From Peribacillus frigoritolerans (GTDB lineage Bacteria; Bacillota; Bacilli; Bacillales; DSM-1321), in assembly GCF_030676415.1 (NCBI RefSeq), contig NZ_JAUUTW010000010.1, positions 82,903 to 146,902 on the forward strand: a stretch of 64,000 bases of DNA, written 5' to 3'. The notes beneath the pieces were generated by a model. It worked only from the letters and a program-made list of their open reading frames with translations, was not told the origin of the DNA and searched no databases. The position numbers and the translations under genes were made by a program. Below are positions 53,342 to 61,576 of this stretch, piece after piece. The number at the start of each line of letters is the position of its first letter. The stretch's first letter is position 1.

Positions 53342-53533
53342 ATGAGTAAAGCTAAGGCTAAGAGCGGAACGGGTAAAGGTACGGGCACTGGAACGGGCAA
53401 GAAGGGCTGGAATCGTTGGAAAACAAGTGCCAACAAGAAAAAAAGCGCCAAACCATATGTAAGTAAAGGCGTCAAACATTCTAATGACTCAAAAACATCC
53501 GGTCATGCTTCAGGTGACAAGACAGAAAAATAA
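53342..53533 (+). CDS. Small basic protein, DUF3934-like
   Basis: 63 aa, Lys/Gly/Ser/Thr-rich: starts MSKAKAKSGTGKGTGTGTG, then KKGWNRWKTSANKKKSAKPYV, a core I associate with the DUF3934 family of Bacillus. GGAGTG precedes ATG 53342. There is no membrane segment; the basic character suggests nucleic-acid binding. Function unknown. Confidence 0.7.
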   Translation: MSKAKAKSGTGKGTGTGTGKKGWNRWKTSANKKKSAKPYVSKGVKHSNDSKTSGHASGDKTEK

Positions 53534-53740
53534 TTGCTTGTCCTATAATCCATACAAAATTTATGTTTGTTCCATATTCTCATACAGGGTGTTAAGAGAT
53601 CTGTATGAGAGAAATGGGTCTTATAGATATAAACCACAGGCGATATCCAAATGAAGCATATGAGTACGACTATTATACATACCATCCAAAAAGACACTCC
53701 AAATTCCGGTAGTGTCTTTCATTTTTTTAATATTTTCTTT

Positions 53741-54106
53741 TTATCTAAATTGGCTTTTGGGTTTGATAGCATTGATTTTTTTCGGGGAAAACTCTGTACG
53801 GAAACCGTTAGTGGCTTTTTTTACAGAGTCTGTAACTGAATGTATCGCTTCACCCACATCCTGAGCAGAATCCAATAATGGTTCAACCGTTTTCATTTTA
53901 GTTTTTACATCGTCGGTGATTTCATTTGCAGTTTGCAATAGTTGTTTCGATTCGCCGGATAGATCGTGGATGGCATTTCTCACTTCAACCAATGTTTGAT
54001 TGGCTTCTCCTATCGTGACCATTCCCTTTTGAAGTGTACTGATTAAAAATACGACCAACCAAATGAAGGCTAAAGCGATTGCAGCCACACTATATTGAAT
54101 AATCAA
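53741..54106 (-). CDS. DUF948 (YtxG-like) membrane-anchored protein, copy 1
   Basis: 121 aa. One N-terminal membrane helix (about 4-24) then an amphipathic coiled-coil region with TLVEVRNAIHDLSGESKQLL and LLDSAQDVGEAIHSV. This is the DUF948 layout, in which the helix rod lies on the cytoplasmic side. It is a paralogue of the next gene, 93 bases upstream. General-stress induction is known for YtxG; no sigma-B promoter was identified. Confidence 0.82.
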   Translation of the reverse strand: MIIQYSVAAIALAFIWLVVFLISTLQKGMVTIGEANQTLVEVRNAIHDLSGESKQLLQTANEITDDVKTKMKTVEPLLDSAQDVGEAIHSVTDSVKKATNGFRTEFSPKKINAIKPKSQFR

Positions 54107-54199
54107 TATAAAGCTCCCCCTCTAAATTTAAAAGTAGAAACGATTACTTCAAATATGTTAGTGGATCCCGGGGTGCCTGTTTTTTATTGATAAATGATA

Positions 54200-54589
54200 C
54201 TATTTGATCTTGATTTGAACCCCCTCAGCTTTAGTTCGTGTAGAAGGAGCTGTCGGAGTGGATAAATCTTTAGGGCGGCCTTCCAAACTGTTTTCTTTCA
54301 TGGAATTGGTTACATTATGAATCATTTCCCCAACATCTTGAGCGGATTCTAGCAAAGGATCGACATTTTCAATCTTCCCTTTCACATCCGCTGTAATTTG
54401 ATTGGCAGAGTGGATCAATTGTTTGGACTCATGCGTCAATCCATGTACTGCATTCCTTACCTCTTCCAGTGTCTTATTTGTTTCTTCAAGTGTTCCCATT
54501 CCTTTACGCAGCGTCTGATTGACATTATATATCAAATACACGACGGCTCCGGAGACACTGGCCACACTTAATTTAATAAACATTATCAT
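54200..54589 (-). CDS. DUF948 (YtxG-like) membrane-anchored protein, copy 2
   Basis: 129 aa, the same layout as copy 1 (TLEEVRNAVHGLTHESKQLI, LLESAQDVGEMIHNV) plus a Pro/Ser/Thr-rich basic tail. The two copies are roughly half identical through the rod and diverge at both ends, so the duplication is old. Likely co-transcribed. Envelope or stress function inferred from the family. Confidence 0.82.
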   Translation of the reverse strand: MIMFIKLSVASVSGAVVYLIYNVNQTLRKGMGTLEETNKTLEEVRNAVHGLTHESKQLIHSANQITADVKGKIENVDPLLESAQDVGEMIHNVTNSMKENSLEGRPKDLSTPTAPSTRTKAEGVQIKIK

Positions 54590-54761
54590 ATATCCACTCC
54601 CTTCATTTAAATTTATGCACTATCCCTTCCATTCATTCCCTAAAGTCCATCCCTTTTCCGGTCACTTTTAAAGAACGATTCACCTTATCCTAAGAGAAGT
54701 TTAAAGGGTAGTTTAAAGGATAATAGTAAGGGAGAGACCATATTAAGGAGGAGAATTGTTC

Positions 54762-55091
54762 ATGTCACATGAGAACGATTCATCTATTATCCAAACTTTA
54801 AATGATTGTATGACCGCGTGTAATCATTGTTACGACGCATGCTTAAAAGAAGATCATGTAAACATGATGGTGGAATGCATTCGCTTGGATAGGGAATGTG
54901 CGGATATTTGCTCTTATTTAGAACAGGCGATAGGAAGAGGTACACCGTTTATTTCAGAGTTGGCTGAAGTTTGTGCCAAGATTTGTGAAAGCTGCGGAAA
55001 CGAATGTAAAAAACACGATCATGAACATTGTCAAAAATGTGCTGAGGCATGCTTGAGATGCGCAGAAGAATGCAGAAAATTAGTTGCTTGA
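54762..55091 (+). CDS. Four-helix-bundle copper-binding Cys-rich protein (DUF326/Csp-like)
   Basis: 109 aa with 16 cysteines arranged as CX3C or CX2C repeats along helices (DCMTACNHCYDACL, ECIRLDRECADIC, VCAKICESCGNEC, HCQKCAEACLRCAEEC). This is the copper-storage (Csp)/DUF326 pattern, like B. subtilis YhjQ; Cu(I) would be held inside the bundle. ATG 54762 has AAGGAGG 9 bases upstream. There is no signal peptide, so it is cytosolic. It is far from the csoR operon and no CsoR-type operator was seen upstream. Confidence 0.88.
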   Translation: MSHENDSSIIQTLNDCMTACNHCYDACLKEDHVNMMVECIRLDRECADICSYLEQAIGRGTPFISELAEVCAKICESCGNECKKHDHEHCQKCAEACLRCAEECRKLVA

Positions 55092-55303
55092 TGTAAGGAG
55101 TGGCACTAAGCTATTCTTTTTATTAAACTTTCTCCTAACTTACCCATTACTTTGTTAAACCTATTTAAGGATGATGATATAATTTATATATTCTAGCGAG
55201 GTATATGTTGAAATTTTTTAATAATAAAATTTCAAAAAAACCAAAAGCATATATTGAAAACCGCCCTTTTTAGGCACACTAGTATTAAAAACAGGAGGAT
55301 ATT

Positions 55304-55615
55304 ATGACACCTCGGAATGTTCCGGCTAAAGATGATTTAGAAGTGAAAGATACCCCCGCTTCACCTGATAAGGAAAGTGAAATAGCCAAACTCAATCGAT
55401 TATTAGGTGCGGTCATGCGATATTTATCAGATGATGAGCAAGAAGAAATTGATATAGAGTATCTTCTCGAAAACACCGAAGGGCTACGGGGTTGGTGGAG
55501 CGAATATAGGGAGCTTGATCGAAAACGTGTCGAAGAAGAAATAAAAAATTCCCTGACAGATCTATCCCTTGAAGAACTTGAAAACATCCGTGAACAAATC
55601 CGCACAAAGGAATAA
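55304..55615 (+). CDS. Hypothetical 103-aa acidic helical protein
   Basis: Starts MTPRNVPAKDDLEVKDTPAS, followed by SEIAKLNRLLGAVMRYLSDDE and a charged helical C-terminus ending EELENIREQIRTKE. AGGAGG lies 6 bases before ATG 55304. No Cys and no membrane segment. The family is not recognised. It ends at a strong terminator. Confidence 0.7.
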   Translation: MTPRNVPAKDDLEVKDTPASPDKESEIAKLNRLLGAVMRYLSDDEQEEIDIEYLLENTEGLRGWWSEYRELDRKRVEEEIKNSLTDLSLEELENIREQIRTKE

Positions 55616-55617
55616 TA

Positions 55618-55660
55618 AAAAAATCCCGGCATCGGGATTTAACTCATGCCGGGATTTTTT
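55618..55660. terminator. Bidirectional terminator
   Basis: AAATCCCGGCAT pairs with ATGCCGGGATTT with A- and T-runs outside; 13-base loop. It is 5 bases after the stop at 55615. Confidence 0.92.
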
Positions 55661-55721
55661 CTTTCCTATTATATACAAACACATATTTTTGAATTTACGT
55701 TCATGCGACGCCAGAAATCCT

Positions 55722-56393
55722 TTATTCAACACTCAATGACTTTAGTTCCAGTTGATCGATCATGTAATCCACTAATGCATGCAATGGATTTATAACTGTC
55801 TTTCCTGTCTCAAGCTCATATCTCATAGCTGCTTCGACCATTGATAGTTGAGCCACCGACAGCGGTCTTTCTTCGTTATTAAACTGGTATAGGAAGTTCA
55901 TGATTTCCTGGTTATATCTCTCTCCCAATCCCTGCATAATGAATTCAAAGGCATTGTCGATAATGATAACTTCAAAATTCAAAGACCCATATTTTTCAGC
56001 ATGAGCATTCAAACGTTTGACTGTTCCTTCAACAGTGGCAGGGTTCGTGAATAATATCATTTGCGGTTGCTGCAATTGGCAAATTTGCTCAAAATATGGT
56101 TCATCGATTTTAATGATAGGCATGGGTAAGGATAACTGTTCTTCGTTTAATAAGGCGATGTAGTTTGTACAGGTTATCAGAATGGCATCCACTTTACATT
56201 CGGCAATCCATTCGACTTGTTCTTTAACCCTTTTTTGAGCATCCGATTTCTTGAAATTTTTATCCGTTGACACCCGATGCATCAATCCCGGATCGACAAA
56301 ATGTAGCCATTCAATATCGAATTTTGAGAATGCGTTTTCTATGTATTCTATATTTGTATAGTGTGCATGCAAACAGCCTATCTTTTTTTTCAT
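55722..56393 (-). CDS. Aspartate/glutamate racemase-superfamily-like protein
   Basis: 223 aa from ATG 56393 (GGGAG just upstream), beginning MKKKIGCLHAHYTNIEYIE. The AILITCTNYIALL segment resembles the first catalytic Cys region of Asp/Glu/hydantoin racemases, and KIDEPYFEQI follows. The second catalytic Cys of the family is not visible near the C-terminus (SVAQLSMVEAAMRY), so it may not be an active racemase. The family call is tentative; the function is unknown. Confidence 0.5.
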   Translation of the reverse strand: MKKKIGCLHAHYTNIEYIENAFSKFDIEWLHFVDPGLMHRVSTDKNFKKSDAQKRVKEQVEWIAECKVDAILITCTNYIALLNEEQLSLPMPIIKIDEPYFEQICQLQQPQMILFTNPATVEGTVKRLNAHAEKYGSLNFEVIIIDNAFEFIMQGLGERYNQEIMNFLYQFNNEERPLSVAQLSMVEAAMRYELETGKTVINPLHALVDYMIDQLELKSLSVE

Positions 56394-56742
56394 AAATCTC
56401 CCGCTTTCATCAGTTAGTATTCTGATAATTCTAACACAAAAAGCGGCGTTATATTGACCGCTACCGGCAAAAACGGTTATTAGCCATAGCCCTCCTGCCA
56501 TTATCGGGGGTAAAAAGACTGCTTCTTTGAGCCTAAATGCTCAGTTGGTATGAATCCGGCTCTTGAGCATATATTTATCAAGGCGGTATCAAGAGATAGC
56601 ATCAGGAAAATGGAACTTCAGTAACCGAATTGCTTCTCGATTCAAGTAAAGCAAGCCTTCGTTTTAGAATGAAAAAATTATTAAATAGAGAGAATCAAAC
56701 CGTAATAGTCAGTAAAAATCACTATATTGGAGAGTGTTCACC

Positions 56743-56952
56743 ATTCTTTATTTACTTGCGATTATTTTCCCTCCATTAGCCGTATTATTAGCCGGTAAAC
56801 TCGTTCAGGCTGTGCTTAATTTGGTACTCACACTATTTTTCTATGTCCCTGGTTTAATTCATGCAATCTTAGTGGTGCATGATAAGAAAGCTGATAAACG
56901 AATGAAGCAGCAAGCAGCGCTTATTTCTAAATCGAAACAAACGACTAAGTGA
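56743..56952 (+). CDS. Pmp3/YqaE family small membrane protein with a non-standard start
   Basis: About 69 aa, two membrane helices: ILYLLAIIFPPLAVLLAGK and NLVLTLFFYVPGLIHAILVV, then a basic tail, exactly the YqaE/Pmp3 (UPF0057) pattern. Homologues begin M-L-Y-L-L; here the matching codon at 56743 is ATT, with TTGGAG 10-12 bases upstream. A GTG at 56734 in frame is only one base from that ribosome site. So initiation is either at ATT, as known for infC, or from the poor GTG. It may affect membrane potential; function by family. Confidence 0.75.
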   Translation: MLYLLAIIFPPLAVLLAGKLVQAVLNLVLTLFFYVPGLIHAILVVHDKKADKRMKQQAALISKSKQTTK

Positions 56953-56967
56953 TAGACAACAACAACT

Positions 56968-57011
56968 AATAACCCGAATAAAGCACCAAGGTGCCCTTTA
57001 TTCGGGTTATT
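56968..57011. terminator. Bidirectional terminator
   Basis: 16-bp stem AATAACCCGAATAAAG with its complement, containing a smaller CACC/GGTG hairpin; shared by the Pmp3 gene and the converging helicase gene. Confidence 0.9.
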
Positions 57012-57029
57012 ACTATCAAAAGAATTCGT

Positions 57030-59600
57030 TTAATTGAATCTGTGCGTCTTCCTAAGTCCTCTATGATAACAAGCATCACATATATGAAAACGTGAGTCCT
57101 CCGGCAGCCTTTTACCACAGCGCTTGCATTTTTTTTGATAATTCAACATTTCGTCTTTTAACTGATCATGAACCCCATCACTGATTTCTTCACGGATGCG
57201 CTCCCAATAAACAGCTTCCGTCCGCTTACCCATCCGATATAAAAATAATAGATGAAGACCTATCGCTTTATAAGATAGCTCCAACTCCTCCAGATTTTTA
57301 GTCTTGATGACCGGTTCAGGAAGGTCACTGCTCTCGGCAATCGCTTCGACCGTTTCCAGCCACTGTCTGATCAGACTTGGTTCTTTTGCCGAAAAAGGAA
57401 TATGCAGGAAACCATATAAATCCATTAAAGAAAAACGCGCTTCGATTTCAGTATCCCGTATCAGTTCGTAAAGCTCCCTTTCTTCCGATAGCGATGCCTT
57501 TTTCGTGCCTTTAGGAGGCTCAAACCTCTCCCACATTTCAAAAAATGTCCCTAGGTTCCGGTAATATTTTTGAAAACGTTCAAATACAGCAGAGGTTGGG
57601 GCGATAGTGAAGGTTTGAACTGGCTCATCTACCTGTTCCAGCAACTTATTCATGATTTTGATCTCTGCTGTAAATGCTACCTTGCCAGTGTCATAAATCC
57701 CTTTTCTACCCGCTCGACCTGCGATTTGTTTGATTTCTTGAGAAGTCAATCTTCTTCTTCGTGTCCCGTCGAATTTTTCATTTTCAAGAAAGACGATGCG
57801 GCGTATTGGCAGGTTCAATCCCATTCCAATAGCATCGGTGGCAACGACAACGGATGTTTCACCGCGATTGAATAGCTCTATTTGCCGTTTTCTATTTTCA
57901 GGAGGCATACTGCCGTATATCATGCTGACATTATGTCCACTCTCTTTTAACCGGGAAGCGGTTTCCAGAACCTGCCTTCTCGAAAAACAAATGAGGGCAT
58001 CCCCTTTTTTTGTATACTTCAGTCCAAACTCCTTTTGTTCAACCTCAAGCGGTATTTCCCGTCTGTATTCGTGTAGTTCTAAATCAGCTTCATTCAGAAG
58101 GTTCAGAAGCATCATTTTGATATTATTGCTCCCGATTATGTGTACTTCTTTCGCATTAGCTTGCGTGATTGCCCTAAACCATGAAAAGCCTCGATCTTTA
58201 TCGGCAATCATTTGGGCTTCATCTATGACGATTACTTCATGGTAGTCTTTTTCATGAAACATTTCAACGGTGCTGGAGACATGCTTAGCACCCTCGACTG
58301 CCTTTTCTTCTTCACCGGTTTTTAATGAACAAGGTACACCGTCCGCATTTAATTTATCAAACACTTCAAGGGCCAGCAGTCTAAGGGGAGCTAGATACAA
58401 ACCGCTTTCCGCTGCTTTCATTTTTTCCAGGGCCTTATGCGTCTTCCCGGTATTGGTCTCTCCAATATGCAAAACATATCTAACCTTTTTCCCTAATGAT
58501 GGAGTATAGGCCTTACCGATGATATCATCGATCATCCTTTGTTCTTCAGCCCGCTTCTTGGCTTGCTCTGCCAATACTTCAGCTTTTCTTCTTTCTCTGT
58601 TCTCCACGTCTTTTTCAAATATTTCTTCGTGCAATGTTTCATTAAAAGGAATTCCTTCAAGCTTCAGTAAATCAGAAAGGTATTCTTCCTGAAGTTCATC
58701 AAAACAGGACTGAGACAAATCAGACAATTCATCGCTTAGTATACCTTGAAGGGCATCAACCGTCAGCCTTTCCCCATATGACTCCAAAAAATCATGATGC
58801 AGTGCAGCAGATAGATGGTTCAAGAATTTGTCAGGGGCTGTTTTCATAATGAAATCCGTAACTAATCTTTCATACCTGTAGAAGTAATTTTCATATTCAT
58901 AACGGTTCCTTCCCCAACCGGTTAAAGAGTGAATATCGCCTGTCAGCTCTTCAAAAAAATCAGTGACCATTAGGTATTCGGCAGCTTGAAAGCCCCCCTC
59001 TTCAACCAATTGCTCTTCAAGCAAGTATGGATCGACATATTGGAATTTAGGTTTATTCTTAAAATCTTTTGCCAAAATCCCGGCAATATAGTACCTGACA
59101 TGTAAATATAAAAGAAGTGAGTTACTTTCGAAAAATGTATTGGCCTCTTCTTGCAGCCTTGCGCGTATCTTCCAACGCTGCTTGGCAAGCCGCTGTTCTT
59201 CTTGTCGCCTATAGAATTTTTCCCTTGCATTTTTATATCTCTTCTCCCAATCTTCTTGATTATCAGCAAAGGTTTTTTTAATCCACGTTAAGCCATCAAA
59301 CGGGCGATACTTCTTTAACTCGTTCCGGAACATGCTATTGATCAGCTTATGATCTGAACCTTCCGTTACAAATCCCCTTTCGCTTAAAAACGCCTTTTTT
59401 TCCTTTCTGGGCACATCGTTTGATGCTTTATTTAACCAAACATTTATCCAAATTTGCTCAATGAAAGTCGTCCTGTCTGATATATATTTTGAATAAGAAG
59501 GCATTGTCTCTTGATTCTCTAAATAAAAATCCATATCCTGGATTATTTTTTCTTTTGTATTCTCTATAGCAATAGGATATATAGTTTCTAATTTTCCCAT
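57030..59600 (-). CDS. SUV3-like DEAD/DEAH-box RNA helicase with C-terminal zinc ribbon
   Basis: 856 aa. After an about 370-residue N-terminal region rich in charged helices comes a helicase core: motif I IGETNTGKTHKA (about 376-388), then LYLAPLRLLALEVFDKLN and TGEEE, both typical of SUV3, motif II VIDEAQMI (about 460), motif V ATDAIGMGLN and motif VI QIAGRAGR. The C-terminus has a four-Cys zinc ribbon, CKRCGKRLPEDSRFHICDAC. SUV3 helicases unwind RNA for degradation in mitochondria; bacterial relatives occur but are little studied. It probably works on RNA. ATG 59600 is preceded by AAAAGGGG. Confidence 0.85.
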   Translation of the reverse strand: MGKLETIYPIAIENTKEKIIQDMDFYLENQETMPSYSKYISDRTTFIEQIWINVWLNKASNDVPRKEKKAFLSERGFVTEGSDHKLINSMFRNELKKYRPFDGLTWIKKTFADNQEDWEKRYKNAREKFYRRQEEQRLAKQRWKIRARLQEEANTFFESNSLLLYLHVRYYIAGILAKDFKNKPKFQYVDPYLLEEQLVEEGGFQAAEYLMVTDFFEELTGDIHSLTGWGRNRYEYENYFYRYERLVTDFIMKTAPDKFLNHLSAALHHDFLESYGERLTVDALQGILSDELSDLSQSCFDELQEEYLSDLLKLEGIPFNETLHEEIFEKDVENRERRKAEVLAEQAKKRAEEQRMIDDIIGKAYTPSLGKKVRYVLHIGETNTGKTHKALEKMKAAESGLYLAPLRLLALEVFDKLNADGVPCSLKTGEEEKAVEGAKHVSSTVEMFHEKDYHEVIVIDEAQMIADKDRGFSWFRAITQANAKEVHIIGSNNIKMMLLNLLNEADLELHEYRREIPLEVEQKEFGLKYTKKGDALICFSRRQVLETASRLKESGHNVSMIYGSMPPENRKRQIELFNRGETSVVVATDAIGMGLNLPIRRIVFLENEKFDGTRRRRLTSQEIKQIAGRAGRKGIYDTGKVAFTAEIKIMNKLLEQVDEPVQTFTIAPTSAVFERFQKYYRNLGTFFEMWERFEPPKGTKKASLSEERELYELIRDTEIEARFSLMDLYGFLHIPFSAKEPSLIRQWLETVEAIAESSDLPEPVIKTKNLEELELSYKAIGLHLLFLYRMGKRTEAVYWERIREEISDGVHDQLKDEMLNYQKKCKRCGKRLPEDSRFHICDACYHRGLRKTHRFN

Positions 59601-60157
59601 AATGATCCCCTTTTGAATTATCCAATATGTACTTTATTACTTCCTTTTATCCTCCCCAAATTTTTTGTTAAAATGAGCGCAATACATTCGTTTTATCTAT
59701 TTAATTCATGTGCTCCGTTATCGAGAAGGTGCAGAAATGCCAAGTTGCTTTACTTTTACGCTCATGGATAAATATGAAAAACACGCTAATTACGTACATC
59801 CAAGGTGCACTTACCATTTCATTTACAGTATAATTCTTGATGAATAGACTGATCATTGACATAGATTTTATGGATTATGAAATGAAACCCATCCCGGAAA
59901 TCCAGAAACGGATACAGAAATTCAGCTAATTGATAATCAGGCAAATAAAAATTTAATGATATTAAAAAAGCCGAAAATAAAGTAAAGTTCTCAATTACAA
60001 TATTCATCGATAAAACGAATCCAACCCCTTAATTGAGTTTAGTGGAAATCCGGACAACTGTCACGATATTCAGATTCCGCTTTTATGGCTTTGTCGTTCA
60101 ATATGAGAATAACATCCGGAAATCTAAAAAGACTATTGATAAAAGAGGAGCCTGAGA
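59601..60157. other. 557-base gap between helicase and diguanylate cyclase genes
   Basis: A 62-codon minus-strand open frame (59819-60007, MNIVIENFTLFSAFLISLNF...) is present but lacks a ribosome site and a recognisable family. A 5-end control region for the divergent genes must lie here, but no clear promoter or operator could be assigned. Confidence 0.3.
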
Positions 60158-61117
60158 ATGATTCAGCAAGATATCAACTATTATAAAAATTTCGATTCTA
60201 TCGCTACAGAAGTATTATCACTATTAGCTCAAACCATTGAGGTCAATACATTCTTCGTTTCTATATTGAATCCGATTCAGAGTTTTATGATCAAATCCTT
60301 TAATAGACATGCAAAGTTAATTTGTGAAGGTGACATCCTTCCTTATAAGGCGGTTTATTGCAAATTAGTTGTTGAGAATGGCTTGGAACCACTCGTTATC
60401 CCGAATTTGAGGGAACATGAATTGACTTGCAGCCACCCCGCAACGAAGTTTATAGGGAATGGGTGTTTTATGGGTGTCCCCCTAATGAATAAGGGTGAAA
60501 TCATTGGGACATTATGTGCATTCGACATTAAACCTCATGTTTTTAAAGAATATGATCTGATACTCATTAAGTCTATGGCAGCTTTGATTAGTCATACCAT
60601 CATTCTCGAAAAAGGGATTATCAGGGATCCTTTGTCAGGTCTTTATAATCGACACTTCATTTATAATTATTTTGATTATCATAAACATAAAACAAACGAT
60701 GAAATGGCCATTCTTTACATCGATCTTGATCATTTTAAATTTTTCAATGATTCCTTTGGTCATGATGCTGGTGACGAGGTTATTAAAAAGGCAGCGGAAT
60801 GTTTTTTGCAATCCGTCCCCGAAGGCAGTCATGTGGCTCGAATCGGTGGTGATGAATTCATTGTATTATTACATCCATCGCATTGTGAGGATTTAATGAA
60901 AAGCACTCAGCAAAAAGCTGAATTATTATTGAACCATTTATCCACCATGCCCATTCACATTAATGGAAATGATCATTTTGTATCAGCTAGCATAGGGATA
61001 AGCGTTTATCCTCATAATGGTACGGAAATGGAGTCCCTTTTGAAAAAAGCGGACCAATCCATGTATATGGCAAAAGAGTCTGGACGTAAGAATATTCAAT
61101 ACTTCCACCCGCAGTGA
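60158..61117 (+). CDS. GAF-GGDEF diguanylate cyclase
   Basis: 319 aa. A GAF sensor (about 15-150; VNTFFVSILNP, VYCKLVVENG, FMGVPLMNKGEIIGTLCAFD) precedes a GGDEF domain (about 155-318) with intact catalytic ARIGGDEF at 228-234 and DHFKFFNDSFGHDAGDE. It makes cyclic di-GMP from GTP. The inhibitory I-site RxxD before GGDEF is replaced by PEGS, so product feedback is not expected. There is no membrane segment, so it is cytosolic. GAGGAGCC lies before ATG 60158. The converging neighbour is the spoIIS-like locus. Confidence 0.93.
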   Translation: MIQQDINYYKNFDSIATEVLSLLAQTIEVNTFFVSILNPIQSFMIKSFNRHAKLICEGDILPYKAVYCKLVVENGLEPLVIPNLREHELTCSHPATKFIGNGCFMGVPLMNKGEIIGTLCAFDIKPHVFKEYDLILIKSMAALISHTIILEKGIIRDPLSGLYNRHFIYNYFDYHKHKTNDEMAILYIDLDHFKFFNDSFGHDAGDEVIKKAAECFLQSVPEGSHVARIGGDEFIVLLHPSHCEDLMKSTQQKAELLLNHLSTMPIHINGNDHFVSASIGISVYPHNGTEMESLLKKADQSMYMAKESGRKNIQYFHPQ

Positions 61118-61130
61118 TCATCCGAAAAAT

Positions 61131-61165
61131 AAAAAAACCAGTTCTCCTTAGAGACTGGCTTTCTT
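61131..61165. terminator. Bidirectional terminator between GGDEF gene and spoIIS locus
   Basis: CCAG-TCTC / GAGA-CTGG stem with one bulged T, A-run on the left and T-rich right side. It ends both converging transcripts. Confidence 0.85.
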
Positions 61166-61303
61166 TTACCTTAAAAAAATCCAACGTTTAGCTTTCAGCT
61201 TTTGTAATAGCTTGAGCAGATCAGCATTTCCCTTATGTATCCGTTTCTCGGATGGTGAAGCGGAGGGGACCGGGATGTTAACTCTCTCGGGTTTTTTGTT
61301 CAT
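61166..61303 (-). CDS. spoIISC: Putative second antitoxin, SpoIISC-like
   Basis: 45 aa, basic, from ATG 61303 with GAAGGG 11 bases upstream. Residues 8-26 read VNIPVPSASPSEKRIHKGN, which aligns without gaps with the SpoIISB-like neighbour (VKIPDVGLSPHTKKVMKQN). B. subtilis is reported to have a third gene spoIISC after spoIISAB whose small product also neutralises SpoIISA. Position, size and shared motif support this. It is 93 bases after spoIISB and stops 8 bases before the terminator. The assignment is inference, not a full-length match. Confidence 0.6.
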   Translation of the reverse strand: MNKKPERVNIPVPSASPSEKRIHKGNADLLKLLQKLKAKRWIFLR

Positions 61304-61396
61304 ATTCTGAAAGACCCTTCCTATTCTTTGATTTTGAATAGTATATGCGGGTTTTCCATTAAATATCATAAGGAAAGGAAAAACCTCTGCCCTTCC

Positions 61397-61576
61397 TTAT
61401 AAAACGTTTTTTAACCGGCTGAAGCGTGCAGCTTTTTCTTTTTGTTTCAGGATAATGCGTTCGTTCTGTTTCATCACTTTTTTAGTGTGGGGACTTAAAC
61501 CTACATCGGGTATTTTTACCTGTGGTTTGATTACGGCAACTGACACATCATTGCCGGCTTTATCATAAATGCTCAT
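61397..61576 (-). CDS. spoIISB: Antitoxin SpoIISB-like
   Basis: 59 aa, highly basic: MSIYDKAGNDVSVAVIKPQV..., with GLSPHTKKVMKQNERIILKQ in the second half. This matches the VSPHTARIFKENERLIDEYK region of B. subtilis SpoIISB as I recall it. It would bind the cytosolic domain of SpoIISA and block its membrane damage. Its ATG overlaps the SpoIISA stop (ATGA), with GAGG in front, so translation of toxin and antitoxin is coupled. Confidence 0.85.
   Translation of the reverse strand: MSIYDKAGNDVSVAVIKPQVKIPDVGLSPHTKKVMKQNERIILKQKEKAARFSRLKNVL

Noticed and set aside
55285..55632. 115-codon minus-strand frame opposite the 103-aa gene
   Set aside because: Ser/Arg-rich antisense shadow of the plus-strand gene, which has AGGAGG and a terminator.
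59819..60007. 62-codon minus-strand frame between helicase and GGDEF genes
   Set aside because: No ribosome site, no recognisable family, AT-rich composition that easily gives hydrophobic frames.
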